Below, one piece after another: positions 24,645 to 33,090 of a stretch of DNA of 64,000 nucleotides (its first letter is position 1; every line of letters starts with the position of its first letter). The stretch spans positions 6,683,493-6,747,492 of the forward strand of contig NZ_LZNS01000001.1 in assembly GCF_001984575.1 (NCBI RefSeq), read 5' to 3'. The notes beneath the pieces are model-generated. The model was not told the DNA's origin, did no database searches, and was given only the letters and a program-made list of their open reading frames with translations. The position numbers were made by a program, and so were the translations under genes. The stretch is from Streptomyces sp. MP131-18. Lineage in GTDB: Bacteria; Actinomycetota; Actinomycetes; Streptomycetales; Streptomycetaceae.

Positions 24645-25787
24645 ATGCGTCGGCACACGAAGGCGGCCGTGGCCGCCACCACACTGCTGGGTGCCGGTGC
24701 GGCCGTGGCCACGGTCGCCGCCGGGCGGTGGGCGTTCGGGGTCACGCTGGGGCCCGCCCGCGCGGCCCGCCCGGCCGGATTCGCCGGGAGCCGCCTCGCC
24801 GTCCACGGCACCGCGGCGGGACAGGTCACGCTGACCCGTTCCCTCGACTCACTGCGCCCCGGCACCTTCGGCATCACCGCCAGGGCCGCGCACGCCGTCA
24901 TCGGGCCCGTGCTCGACGTGGCGAGCGGCCCCGACAGCGTCGTGCGGCGGCTCGAACGCGTCGACCACGGCGCGCTGGTGCCGGGCTCAGCCGTCGCCCT
25001 GACCCCGCAGCTGCACCTCGGCACCCCGGGTACCGCCCTCGGCATCGAGCACACCGACGTCACCGTTCCGGGCGAACGCGGCGCGCTCCCGGCCTGGTTC
25101 GTGCCCGGCTCGCGGGAGACGTGGATCATCGCGCTGCACGGCATCGGCGCCACCCGGGAGCACCCGCTCAACCTGCTGCCCTTCCTCCACGAGCAGCAGT
25201 TCCCCGTCCTCATCCCCGGCTACCGCGGCGACCCGGGCGCCCCGCGCCCGCGCGACCGCGTCAACCGGCTCGGCGCCACCGAATGGCGCGACGCCGACGC
25301 GGCCCTGCGCTACGCCGTCCGGCACGGCGCGCGGCGCGTCGTCCTGTACGGCTGGTCCTCGGGCGGCGCCATGGCCCTGCGCGCCGCCGCCCGCTCCGCG
25401 CTGCGCGGCCGGGTCGTCGGCCTCGTTCTCGACTCGCCCGTCCTCGACCCCGCCGCGACGCTCAGGGCCCTCGCGGCCCGCCGCGGCATCCCGGGACCGC
25501 TGCTGCCGCTGGCCCTGGGCGCCGCCAGGGGCGGCTGGGGCTTCGACGCCGAGGACCGCCCGCCCGAGGTGCCGCTCGGCGCGGGCGGCGCGCCCGTTCC
25601 CGTGCTGATCCTGCACGGCCCCGCCGACACCGTCGCACCCTGGCGCGCCTCCCGCGAGCTGGCCGCGCGCCACCCGGAGAGCATCGTGCTGCACACCATC
25701 CCCGACGCAGAGCACGCCGCCATGTGGAACGCCTCTCCCGCCGCCTACGAGGAGCGGTTGCGCCGCTTTCTCACCCCGCTCATGTGA
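24645..25787 (+). CDS. Alpha/beta hydrolase with N-terminal membrane anchor
   Basis: A 380-aa protein from ATG 24645 (GGGA 5 bp upstream; an ATG at 24633 is possible). A basic RRHTK start and hydrophobic stretch (residues 6-27) look like a signal anchor. The hydrolase core has the nucleophile elbow YGWSSGGAM (GxSxG, about residue 236), an oxyanion region IALHGIGATREH, LILHGPADTVAPW with the acid residue, and a C-terminal DAEHAAMW with the catalytic His. Substrate unknown; possibly an esterase or thioesterase acting at the membrane. Confidence 0.82.
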   Translation: MRRHTKAAVAATTLLGAGAAVATVAAGRWAFGVTLGPARAARPAGFAGSRLAVHGTAAGQVTLTRSLDSLRPGTFGITARAAHAVIGPVLDVASGPDSVVRRLERVDHGALVPGSAVALTPQLHLGTPGTALGIEHTDVTVPGERGALPAWFVPGSRETWIIALHGIGATREHPLNLLPFLHEQQFPVLIPGYRGDPGAPRPRDRVNRLGATEWRDADAALRYAVRHGARRVVLYGWSSGGAMALRAAARSALRGRVVGLVLDSPVLDPAATLRALAARRGIPGPLLPLALGAARGGWGFDAEDRPPEVPLGAGGAPVPVLILHGPADTVAPWRASRELAARHPESIVLHTIPDAEHAAMWNASPAAYEERLRRFLTPLM

Positions 25788-25841
25788 GCCCGCGGGGCAG
25801 GGGGTTTGGGCTTTCGCGGCCCGAGCGGTGAAACTGCTCAC

Positions 25842-27215
25842 GTGACGTCCCGTACTCCGCGTGAGCCCCGGTTGCGACTTGTCCCGCAGACCCCACCACA
25901 GCGCGCCGCGACGAGCAGGCGCACGCAGGGCGGCAGACGCACTCCCACACCGCCGGGCGGGGTCGCGCCCCAGGACGAACTGGCCCGCCAGGCGCGGGCC
26001 CAGCTGGCGGACGCCGTCCGGCTCGCGCACTGGGCGCAGCGCACCGGCACCTCGCCGGACGCCCGGGCGGAGCACGCCGCAGGGGAGCTGGGCCTGACCG
26101 TGCGCCAGGTGCGCGACCAGTGGGGCCGCGCCCGCCTGGCCGGGCTGATCGAGCAGGGCCGAGACGGCACCGACGCCGTACGGGCCGGCTGGCGGCTGCG
26201 CGCCTGGGACCAGGACGACACCGCCGCGCTGCGCGGCTGGGTGGCGCTGCTCGACGCCTGGTCCCTGGCCCGCCCGGCGCCGCCGGACGCCGACCCCGGC
26301 ACGGTGGCCGACGTGGTCGCGGCCGTGCCGCAGCTGCTGTCCGTCATGTACCTCTCCGACGGGCCCGTCACCGGGGCGGGGCTGATCGACCTGATGCGGC
26401 AGCGCATCTCCGAGCTGCGCGCCGACCGCGGCCCCGAGGACGGCATAACGGGCGAGGGCGACGTTCCCGAGCTGGTCCGTATCCTCGGCTGGGCCCTGGA
26501 CACCCTCTCCTCCGTCGGCGCCCTCACCCTCCACGCACGCGGCCACCACCCCGAACGCGCCCGGCTCACCGAGCTGGGCGGCTGGGCCATGTGGACCAAG
26601 CTGGAACACATCTGCATCGCCGCCCAGAGTCCCGCGGGCAATATCGAGCAGTCCGCCGTCGCCATGCTGCGCGGCTGCGCAGGACTGACCCCCGGGCCCG
26701 CCCGCGCCGAGTACCGGGCCTGGCTCGCCGTACGCCCCGCCGGGCCCGCCGTGACCGAGCTGCTGGAGGCCGCCCGCGGCGAGGACGCCCTCATCCGCGG
26801 CCTCGCCTTCGAGGCGCTGCGCGTCGTCGGCGCGCCTGCCCTGCCCGCGCTGCGCGAGGCCGCCGACGAGCCTGGCTTGCGCCCCTACGCCCTGCTGTGG
26901 CTGGCCGACCACGAGGCGGGCGACCCGCGCGACCACACCGACTCCGCGCACGGTGTGCTGACCAGGGCCGAGGCCACCTGGCTGTGGGTGGACACCGCGT
27001 CGGCCGCCCAGGAGCACGGCGCGGAACGCCTCCTGCTCGACCACCTGGACGCCGCGCCCCAGCCGGGCATCGCCCAGCTGGTCGACGAGATCCGCACCTG
27101 CGGCCACCCCCGCACCGTGCAGGTGCTGCTCGCGCTCGCCGCCGCCCACCCCGACCCCGCCATCGCCAAACGGGTGCGCCGCGCCGCCTTCCAGGTGCAC
27201 ACCGGCGGCGCCTGA
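25842..27215 (+). CDS. Hypothetical protein, helical with HEAT-like C-terminal half
   Basis: A 457-aa protein from GTG 25842. Residues 1-45 are Arg/Pro/Thr-rich and probably disordered. Residues about 55-115 may form an HTH-like unit (ELGLTVRQVRDQWGRARLAGLI). The rest is Leu/Ala-rich helices spaced like HEAT or Armadillo repeats (LIRGLAFEALRVVGAPALPALREAADEPG). There is no membrane segment and no catalytic motif. I recall Streptomyces homologues only as hypothetical proteins. It lies upstream of the ABC-F gene in the same direction, but that gene has its own promoter and leader. Confidence 0.75.
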   Translation: MTSRTPREPRLRLVPQTPPQRAATSRRTQGGRRTPTPPGGVAPQDELARQARAQLADAVRLAHWAQRTGTSPDARAEHAAGELGLTVRQVRDQWGRARLAGLIEQGRDGTDAVRAGWRLRAWDQDDTAALRGWVALLDAWSLARPAPPDADPGTVADVVAAVPQLLSVMYLSDGPVTGAGLIDLMRQRISELRADRGPEDGITGEGDVPELVRILGWALDTLSSVGALTLHARGHHPERARLTELGGWAMWTKLEHICIAAQSPAGNIEQSAVAMLRGCAGLTPGPARAEYRAWLAVRPAGPAVTELLEAARGEDALIRGLAFEALRVVGAPALPALREAADEPGLRPYALLWLADHEAGDPRDHTDSAHGVLTRAEATWLWVDTASAAQEHGAERLLLDHLDAAPQPGIAQLVDEIRTCGHPRTVQVLLALAAAHPDPAIAKRVRRAAFQVHTGGA

Positions 27216-27257
27216 CCGGGCCGTCGGCGGCTGGACAATTCGCTTGCGCCGCACCGT

Positions 27258-27263
27258 TAGAAT
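27258..27263 (+). promoter_or_regulatory. -10 element of ABC-F leader transcript
   Basis: TAGAAT ends 7 bp before the ATG of the 8-codon leader ORF, so transcription should start at or within a base of that ATG. A possible -35 is TGGACA at 27232-27237, with a long 20-bp spacer. Confidence 0.55.
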
Positions 27264-27270
27264 GGCCCGC

Positions 27271-27297
27271 ATGGACATTCTGCTCCTCGTGCATTAG
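27271..27297 (+). CDS. Eight-codon leader peptide MDILLLVH
   Basis: ATG-GAC-ATT-CTG-CTC-CTC-GTG-CAT-TAG, probably leaderless, 60 bp upstream of the ABC-F start. Short hydrophobic leaders ahead of antibiotic-resistance ABC-F genes are known to sense ribosome inhibition by stalling. Its position directly before a sequence that can pair with the ABC-F Shine-Dalgarno region supports a regulatory role; this is inference. Confidence 0.65.
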   Translation: MDILLLVH

Positions 27298-27354
27298 CGG
27301 ACGTACCCAGCCCTCGCTCGTACGTACGTTTCGTCCCGCCGTTCCAGGAGTCCG
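27298..27354 (+). promoter_or_regulatory. Candidate translational attenuator of ABC-F gene
   Basis: CGGAC (27298-27302), right after the leader stop, can pair with GTCCG (27350-27354), which includes the end of the AGGAG site. ACGTAC (27301-27306) can pair with GTACGT (27320-27325 or 27324-27329). A ribosome held on the leader would cover the first arms and free the Shine-Dalgarno site. Confidence 0.45.
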
Positions 27355-27357
27355 TCC

Positions 27358-28956
27358 ATGATCACCGCCACCGGCATCGAGCTGCGCGCCGGCGCCCGCA
27401 TCCTGCTCGAGTCCACCTCGTTCCGCATCGCCCAGGGCGATCGCATCGGTCTCGTCGGCCGCAACGGCGCGGGCAAGACCACGCTGACCAAATGCCTGGC
27501 CGGGGACGGCATTCCGGCCTCGGGGACCATCACCCGCGGCGGCGAGGTGGGGTACCTCCCGCAGGACCCGCGCACCGGCGACCTCGACGTCCTGGCCCGC
27601 GACCGCATCCTGTCCGCCCGGGGCCTGGACACGGTGCTGCGTGGCATGCGGGACAACGAGCAGCGCATGGCCAACGGGCAGGGCGCCACGCGCGAGAAGG
27701 CGATGAAGAAGTACGAGCGCCTGGAGACCGAGTTCCTCACCAAGGGCGGCTACGCGGCGGAGGCGGAGGCGGCCACGATCGCCGCCAGCCTCGGCCTGCC
27801 CGACCGGGTGCTCGGCCAGCCGCTCCACACCCTCTCCGGCGGCCAGCGGCGCCGCGTCGAGCTGGCCCGCATCCTCTTCTCGGACGCCGACATCCTCCTG
27901 CTCGACGAGCCGACGAACCATCTTGACGCCGACTCCGTCAGCTGGCTGCGCGACTTCCTGCGGACCTACCGCGGCGGGCTCGTGGTGATCTCCCACGACA
28001 ACAATCTGATCGAGACCGTCGTCAACAAGGTCTTCTACCTCGACGCCAACCGGTCGGCCATCGACATCTACAACATGGGCTGGCGGCAGTACCAGGTCCA
28101 GCGCGAGGCCGACGAGAAGCGGCGCAGGCGTGAGCGGGCCAATGCCGAGAAGAAGGCGGCGGCCCTCAACACGCAGGCCGACAAGATGCGCGCGAAGGCG
28201 ACCAAGGCCGTGGCCGCGCAGAATATGGCCCGGCGCGCCGAGCGGCTGCTCGCGGGCCTCGACGCGGAGCGGCGGCAGGACAAGGTGGCCAAGCTCCGCT
28301 TCCCGGACCCCGCACCGTGCGGCAAGACCCCGCTGACGGCGGAGGGGCTGTCGAAGTCCTATGGCTCGCTGGAGATCTTCACCGACGTGTCGCTGGCGAT
28401 CGACCGCGGCTCCCGCGTGGTCATTCTCGGCCTCAACGGCGCGGGCAAGACCACGCTGCTGCGGCTCCTCGCGGGGATCGAGACGCCCGACACCGGTGCG
28501 GTCACGCCGGGCCACGGGCTGAAGCTCGGGTACTACGCGCAGGAGCACGAGACGCTGGACCCGCAGCGGACCGTCCTGGAGAACATGCGGTCCGCCGCCC
28601 CGGACATGGACATGGTGGCCATGCGCAAGACGCTCGGCTCCTTCCTGTTCTCCGGCGACGACGTGGACAAGCCGGCCGCGGTGCTCTCCGGCGGCGAGAA
28701 GACGCGGCTCGCCCTGGCCACGCTGGTCGTCTCCTCGGCCAACGTGCTGCTGCTCGACGAGCCGACGAACAACCTGGACCCGGCCAGCCGCGAGGAGATC
28801 CTCGGGGCCCTGCGCAATTTCTCGGGTGCCGTCGTCCTCGTCACCCACGACGAGGGGGCGGTGGACGCCCTCCAGCCGGAGCGGATCATCCTGCTGCCGG
28901 ACGGCGTCGAGGACCTGTGGAGTGCGGACTACGCGGACCTGGTCGCGCTTGCGTGA
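27358..28956 (+). CDS. ABC-F family ribosome-associated ATPase
   Basis: A 532-aa protein with two ATP-binding cassettes and no membrane domain. Walker A motifs are GRNGAGKTT (about residue 35) and GLNGAGKTT (about 358); signatures are LSGGQRRRVE and LSGGEKTRLA; Walker B/switch regions are LLLDEPTNHLD and LLLDEPTNNLD. The interdomain linker (about 230-310) is Lys/Arg/Ala-rich and helical, as in E-site-binding ABC-F proteins. AGGAG precedes ATG 27358. ABC-F proteins rescue or protect ribosomes, and some confer resistance to PTC-binding antibiotics. The leader peptide upstream favours an inducible role. Confidence 0.93.
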   Translation: MITATGIELRAGARILLESTSFRIAQGDRIGLVGRNGAGKTTLTKCLAGDGIPASGTITRGGEVGYLPQDPRTGDLDVLARDRILSARGLDTVLRGMRDNEQRMANGQGATREKAMKKYERLETEFLTKGGYAAEAEAATIAASLGLPDRVLGQPLHTLSGGQRRRVELARILFSDADILLLDEPTNHLDADSVSWLRDFLRTYRGGLVVISHDNNLIETVVNKVFYLDANRSAIDIYNMGWRQYQVQREADEKRRRRERANAEKKAAALNTQADKMRAKATKAVAAQNMARRAERLLAGLDAERRQDKVAKLRFPDPAPCGKTPLTAEGLSKSYGSLEIFTDVSLAIDRGSRVVILGLNGAGKTTLLRLLAGIETPDTGAVTPGHGLKLGYYAQEHETLDPQRTVLENMRSAAPDMDMVAMRKTLGSFLFSGDDVDKPAAVLSGGEKTRLALATLVVSSANVLLLDEPTNNLDPASREEILGALRNFSGAVVLVTHDEGAVDALQPERIILLPDGVEDLWSADYADLVALA

Positions 28957-28977
28957 CGGGTTCGGTCCGTCGTTTGT

Positions 28978-29219
28978 GATCATGTCCGGTGGATCATTCG
29001 GCCGACGCTTGATCATTCATCTGAGTGAGGGTGGTCGTACCCCGGCGTGTCGACACCCCTGACCGGCGTCCGCTCTGCCGAAGCCTTCTGACCTGCATCT
29101 TCGCCCCGCCCGTCGTGCCGGATCGCCGTTGTCCACCCGCCGCGCGGGTGCGGCGGCTGTCCGTTTGTCGTACGGACCCGGACGAATGGGTGGCCAGGAA
29201 GCCGGATAGGGGTGATCAT
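28978..29219. promoter_or_regulatory. Four GATCAT motifs upstream of gbn
   Basis: GATCAT occurs at 28978, 28992, 29011 and 29214, three of them within 39 bp. This matches GATCWT, the reported binding motif of the nucleoid protein Gbn, whose apparent gene starts at 29256. The rest of the 299-bp intergenic stretch shows no ORF. Confidence 0.65.
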
Positions 29220-29255
29220 GAGAGTCCAGAGCGCACTTCCCACGAGGAGGCACGG

Positions 29256-29480
29256 GTGGCCGAGACTCTGAAGAAGGGCAGCCGGGTGACCGGCACCGCG
29301 CGAGAGAAGCTCGCCGCGGACCTGAAGCGAAAGTACGAATCGGGCGCGAGCATCCGGGCCCTGGCCGAGGAGACCGGACGGTCCTACGGTTTCGTGCACC
29401 GGATGCTGAGCGAGGCGGACGTCACACTGCGCGGCCGCGGCGGCGCGACCCGCGGCAAGAAGGCGGCGCCGACTCCCTGA
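29256..29480 (+). CDS. gbn: GATC-binding nucleoid-associated protein Gbn
   Basis: A 74-aa basic protein from GTG 29256 with a strong AGGAGG 5 bp upstream. The centre is a single HTH (ASIRALAEETGRSYGFVHRMLSE, about residues 28-50), flanked by Lys/Arg-rich ends (LKKGSR; RGRGGATRGKK). It closely resembles S. coelicolor SCO1839 as I remember it, a small DNA-binding protein named Gbn that binds GATCWT sites genome-wide and affects sporulation timing. It is followed by the enoyl-CoA hydratase gene, as in S. coelicolor. Confidence 0.85.
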   Translation: MAETLKKGSRVTGTAREKLAADLKRKYESGASIRALAEETGRSYGFVHRMLSEADVTLRGRGGATRGKKAAPTP

Positions 29481-29554
29481 CGGGACGGCCAGGACTCCGG
29501 ACGGGTTACTCTGCGGACGAGAAGCTACCGCCTGGTAACACCGGAGGACGTCCG

Positions 29555-30334
29555 ATGAGCCTGCTCGACCGCGACGGTGTGCGTGTCACCGTCCATGAAG
29601 CCGTGGCGACCGTCACGCTCGTCCACGCGGACAAGCGCAATGCGCAGACCCCGGCGATGTGGCGGGCTCTCGCCGAAGCGGGCCGCGGCCTGCCCGGCGA
29701 TGTCCGCGTGGTGGTGCTGCGCGCCGAGGGCGTCTCCTTCTCCGCGGGCCTCGACCGGCGGGCCTTCACGCCCGAGGGCATCGAGGGCCAGCTGTCGTTC
29801 GCCGCCCTGGCCCGTTCCTCGGACGCGGAGGCGACGGCCGCGATCGCCGGCTTCCAGGAGGCGTTCACCTGGTGGCGCAGGACCGACCTGGTGAGCATCG
29901 CCGCCGTCCAGGGGCACGCGATCGGCGCCGGCTTCCAGCTGGCACTCGCCTGCGACCTGCGCGTCTGCGCCGAGGACGTGCAGTTCGCGATGCGCGAGAC
30001 CGCCCTCGGGCTCGTGCCCGACCTCGGCGGTACGCATCCGCTGGTCGCGCTGGTGGGGTACGCCCGCGCGCTGGAGATCTGCGGCACCGGGCGCACGGTG
30101 CACGCGGCCGAGGCCGAACGCATCGGCCTGGCCAACCTCGTGGTGCCCGCCGCCGACCTCGCCGCTGCCGCCGACGACCTGGCGGCCGCGCTGCTCGCCG
30201 CGCCGAGGAACGCGCTGATCGAGACCAAGGCCCTGCTGCGCGCCGCCACCACCCACGGTTACGACGAGCAGCGAGCCTTGGAACGCGCGGCGCAGGCTCG
30301 CCGCGTGAAGGACCTCGCGGGCCTCGGCGAATAG
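29555..30334 (+). CDS. Enoyl-CoA hydratase/isomerase family protein
   Basis: A 259-aa crotonase-fold protein with GGAGG before ATG 29555. It has VRVVVLRAEGVSFSAGLDRR for the first oxyanion half and AVQGHAIGAGFQLALACDLRV for the second, then ETALGLVPDLGGTHPLVALVG. The usual hydratase Glu pair is partly replaced (SFSAGLD in place of FCAGAD-type, PDLGGT retained), so isomerase or another acyl-CoA activity is possible. Specific substrate unknown. The pairing with gbn matches the SCO1838-SCO1839 order. Confidence 0.85.
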   Translation: MSLLDRDGVRVTVHEAVATVTLVHADKRNAQTPAMWRALAEAGRGLPGDVRVVVLRAEGVSFSAGLDRRAFTPEGIEGQLSFAALARSSDAEATAAIAGFQEAFTWWRRTDLVSIAAVQGHAIGAGFQLALACDLRVCAEDVQFAMRETALGLVPDLGGTHPLVALVGYARALEICGTGRTVHAAEAERIGLANLVVPAADLAAAADDLAAALLAAPRNALIETKALLRAATTHGYDEQRALERAAQARRVKDLAGLGE

Positions 30335-30432
30335 CCCCGCACCGCCGCGGACCCCTCGTACTCGCAGCTCACCCGTTCGTGAGGATCGAGCGGGCGTAGC
30401 TGATCGCCGTCCTGGTCCGGTCCTGCCGGGCC

Positions 30433-31104
30433 TCAGCGGGGCATCGCGATGTCCGTCACCAGGACCGCGGCCGGCCGGCCCGCCGCCGTTGCCGCGGCGC
30501 GCGAGGCCCCGCGTGCGGCGTCCAGCGTGCGGCGCGTGCCGTCGACCGCAAGCCGCACATGCACCGGGCCCCGGCCCTCCGGCACTTCCACCGTGCCGGA
30601 CAGCCCGCGCACCCCCGGCACCTGTAGCACCGCCGCCGCCACCCGGGCGGCGGCACCCCCGGCCGGCCCGGCAGCCGGCCGGGGCGCCCGGCCGCTCGGC
30701 GGCCCGGCCGGTGCGGGCAGCAGGTCCACCACCGCGACGTCGACCGCCGTCACCACGAGCCCGATCCGGTCGTCCGCGGCGGCCGCGAGCGCCGCCCGCA
30801 CCCGCGCGGCGGTCTCGTGCAGCGGCCGGACCGCCCCGGCCGCCAGCCGGGCCTCGATCCGCAGCGGTCCCGGCGGCAGCGCGCTCGGCGGGGCCGACTC
30901 CGGCACGGCCGCCCCGGCGGGACCCGCGAGCGCGAGGCGCAACTCCACGACCGAGACCCCGGACACCGACTCCGCCGCTTCCCGCAGGACCGGCGCCGCC
31001 GCCCGCTCGGCCAGCCAGGCGCGGTCCGTCGGCTCCCCGAGCGGCACCAGGCGGCCCAGGCTCAACTGCTGCCGCACGGCCCGCAGCAGAGAATCCGAAC
31101 CCAT
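30433..31104 (-). CDS. Hypothetical protein linked to Asp23 cluster
   Basis: A 223-aa Ala/Pro/Arg-rich protein from ATG 31104, divergent from the Asp23 operon. It contains two similar blocks: VSVVELRLALAGPAG early and LSGTVEVPEGRGPVHVRLAVDG late. Both resemble the beta-hairpin of Asp23/Gls24 domains, around a Pro-rich linker at about 125-150. In Streptomyces annotation I have seen homologues under a misleading baculovirus P10 label. There is no signal or membrane segment. An envelope-stress role is suggested only by location. Confidence 0.65.
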   Translation of the reverse strand: MGSDSLLRAVRQQLSLGRLVPLGEPTDRAWLAERAAAPVLREAAESVSGVSVVELRLALAGPAGAAVPESAPPSALPPGPLRIEARLAAGAVRPLHETAARVRAALAAAADDRIGLVVTAVDVAVVDLLPAPAGPPSGRAPRPAAGPAGGAAARVAAAVLQVPGVRGLSGTVEVPEGRGPVHVRLAVDGTRRTLDAARGASRAAATAAGRPAAVLVTDIAMPR

Positions 31105-31251
31105 GTCCCTTCGCCTTCCGTCGGTATCCGGTCGTACTCAATCGGCCGGGGCTGGGTACAGCATCTCGTATGCACGGCCGGAGCGGAGGCGGCCATGACC
31201 GCGCGGCCCACCCGTTCGGGGGCCCGTGGCCGGGGCGGGTGTCCGTCGGCG

Positions 31252-31262
31252 CACATAATGTG
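31252..31262. promoter_or_regulatory. Palindrome over candidate -10 of Asp23 operon
   Basis: CACATAATGTG is an 11-bp palindrome containing the -10-like CATAAT, 50 bp upstream of the Asp23 start. It could be both promoter core and operator. Confidence 0.4.
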
Positions 31263-31311
31263 GCACTGGATCGGCGGGACTGACCGCCGTTCGGAAAGGG
31301 GCGATGGCGAA

Positions 31312-31791
31312 GTGACCGACACCAGTACGGAAGCGAGCACGAGCACCACCACGATCGACGTGTCGGGCAAGCAGCTCGGCACGCGCCGCGGCACGGGCGA
31401 CCCCGCGACGCGCGGGCGCACGACAATCGCGGACGGCGTCGTGGCCAAGATCGCCGGCATGGCGGCGCGGGACGTGGTGGGTGTCCACGCGATGGGCAGT
31501 GGCCTCTCCCGTACGTTCGGCGCCGTGCGGGACCGCGTGCCCGGCGCGAGCAAGTCGGCGACCCGCGGCGTGAAGGCGGAGGTCGGCGAGGTGCAGACGG
31601 CCCTCGATCTCGAAATCGTTGTGGAGTACGGCGTTTCCATCGCCGATGTTTCCCGTACCGTACGGGAGAACGTGATCTCGGCCGTCGAGCGGATGACCGG
31701 CCTCGAGGTCGTCGAGGTGAACATCAACGTCGGCGATGTCAACCTGCCGGAAGACGAAGAGGACGACGACGAGCGGCCCCCGTTGCAGTAG
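31312..31791 (+). CDS. Asp23/Gls24 family envelope stress protein
   Basis: A 159-aa protein from GTG 31312. A Thr/Ser-rich N terminus is followed by the Asp23 domain (TTIADGVVAKIAGMAARDVVGVHAMG, later DLEIVVEYGVSIADVSRTVRENVISAVERMTGLEVVEVNINVGDV) and an acidic tail EDEEDDDE. Asp23 proteins are alkaline-shock and cell-envelope stress factors that bind the membrane through AmaP. It is the first gene of a five-gene run ending in an AmaP homologue. Confidence 0.88.
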   Translation: MTDTSTEASTSTTTIDVSGKQLGTRRGTGDPATRGRTTIADGVVAKIAGMAARDVVGVHAMGSGLSRTFGAVRDRVPGASKSATRGVKAEVGEVQTALDLEIVVEYGVSIADVSRTVRENVISAVERMTGLEVVEVNINVGDVNLPEDEEDDDERPPLQ

Positions 31792-31821
31792 CGGGAGCGG
31801 AGCGGAAGCCAGGAGCACATC

Positions 31822-32016
31822 ATGAACATGGCTGTGGTCGGCATGATCGCCGGCATGGCGCTGGGCTTCGCCACCTACTTCGGCGGCTTCGGGGCCTTCC
31901 TGCTGGTCGCGGCGCTCGGCACGATCGGTTTCGTCGTCGGCAGGTTCGTCGACGGCGACCTTGAGCCAGGGGACTTCTTCCGGCCCAGGGACCGCGACGA
32001 CGACCGGCGGCGGTGA
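31822..32016 (+). CDS. Small membrane protein, DUF2273-like
   Basis: A 64-aa protein with two tightly spaced hydrophobic segments (about residues 4-22 and 25-42) and a charged tail rich in Asp and Arg (RPRDRDDDRRR). Small two-span proteins of this type accompany Asp23 and AmaP genes in many Gram-positive bacteria. It lies 30 bp after the Asp23 stop and 3 bp before the next start, so it is surely cotranscribed. Its molecular role is not established. Confidence 0.8.
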   Translation: MNMAVVGMIAGMALGFATYFGGFGAFLLVAALGTIGFVVGRFVDGDLEPGDFFRPRDRDDDRRR

Positions 32017-32019
32017 CCC

Positions 32020-32412
32020 GTGGAACCGGTGCTGCCCGCGGCCGAGCGCGGGGCGACGAAGATCGCCGACCGCGTGGTGGCCAAGCTGGCCGCCCAGGCG
32101 GCCCGTGAGGCGCTGCGCGCCGACGACGGCACGCGGTCGTGGCCGCCGCCCCCGCGCGGCGGCGCACCGCACGCGACCGCGGTGGTGCGGCGCCCGCCGG
32201 GCGCCGACGGCACCGGCGGCCTGGCCGGTGTCCGGGTGACCGTGGAGCTGGGCTACCCGTCCGACATCGGTGCGCAGTGCGGCGCGGTCCGGCGCCTCGT
32301 CGCCCTGCGCATCCAGGAGTTGGCGGGCATGGAGACCCCCGACGTGGCCGTGACGGTGGAGCGCCTGCATTCCGCGCACTTCACCGGCGACGCCTCCGGG
32401 AGGGTGCAGTGA
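32020..32412 (+). CDS. Second, divergent Asp23/Gls24-like protein
   Basis: A 130-aa protein from GTG 32020. It has the domain start ATKIADRVVAKLAAQAAREAL and a later GVRVTVELGYPSDIGAQCGAVRRLVALRIQELAGMETPDVAVTVERL, the same pattern as the first Asp23 protein, with a Pro-rich insertion between. It starts 3 bp after the DUF2273-like stop, and its own stop overlaps the next gene by 4 bp. The paralogues may form mixed assemblies, which is inferred. Confidence 0.78.
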   Translation: MEPVLPAAERGATKIADRVVAKLAAQAAREALRADDGTRSWPPPPRGGAPHATAVVRRPPGADGTGGLAGVRVTVELGYPSDIGAQCGAVRRLVALRIQELAGMETPDVAVTVERLHSAHFTGDASGRVQ

Positions 32413-33086
32413 CCGGTCCCGCGGGTCCGTCCGGGCACGAGGGCGCCGCCGAGCGCACCGCCCCCACGCTCGAAAAGGCGCCGCCCGTGACGGCGGAGGA
32501 GCCCGCCGGCCCGGCGGAGGAGTCCGCGGAGCCGGGCGGCGAGGTGGCGGCGGGCCGTTTCTGGTCCGAAAGGCGCGGCCCCGCCGCGCTGGTCGCCGTG
32601 GTGCTGATGGGCGCGTCCGGCCTCCTGCTCTACGACGTCGTCTCGGTGCGCGCCGGCCGTCCGGCCGCCTCCTGGCGCCGCACCCTGGCCGACGACCTGG
32701 CCGCCCGCACTTTGGACGACGCCTGGGTCGTGGTGGCCGCCGCGGCGGCCGTTCTCGCCGGAGTCTGGCTGATCGTCCTGGCCGTCACGCCCGGGCTGCG
32801 CGGCCTGCTGCCGATGCGCCGGGACAGCGAGCTGATGCGCCCCGGCATCGAACGGGGCGCCGCCGCGGCCGTCCTGCGCCACCGGGCGCTCGAAGTGTCC
32901 GGCGTCAGGTCGGTCCGGGTGAACGTCGGCAGGCGCCGGGTCCGCGCCCTGGCCGAGGCGCACTTCCGCGAGCTGGACGTCGTCCATGCCGATCTGGACG
33001 CTGTGCTCACCCACGGCATCAGGGAGCTGGGCCTCGCCCGGCAGCCCGCGCTGAGCGTGCACGTCCGCCGGCCCCCGAAGCGATGA
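32409..33086 (+). CDS. Membrane protein of Asp23 cluster, DUF6286-like
   Basis: A 225-aa protein from GTG 32409 (GTGA overlap with the previous stop). Residues 1-55 are acidic and Pro/Glu-rich, probably disordered. Two transmembrane segments follow (about 58-80 and 112-135). The C-terminal 85 residues are a soluble Asp23-related fold (HRALEVSGVRSVRVNVGRRRVRALAEAHF). This layout is common in Streptomyces Asp23 clusters, where it presumably helps tether the complex; that role is inferred. Confidence 0.72.
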   Translation: MTGPAGPSGHEGAAERTAPTLEKAPPVTAEEPAGPAEESAEPGGEVAAGRFWSERRGPAALVAVVLMGASGLLLYDVVSVRAGRPAASWRRTLADDLAARTLDDAWVVVAAAAAVLAGVWLIVLAVTPGLRGLLPMRRDSELMRPGIERGAAAAVLRHRALEVSGVRSVRVNVGRRRVRALAEAHFRELDVVHADLDAVLTHGIRELGLARQPALSVHVRRPPKR

Positions 33087-33090
33087 GGTG

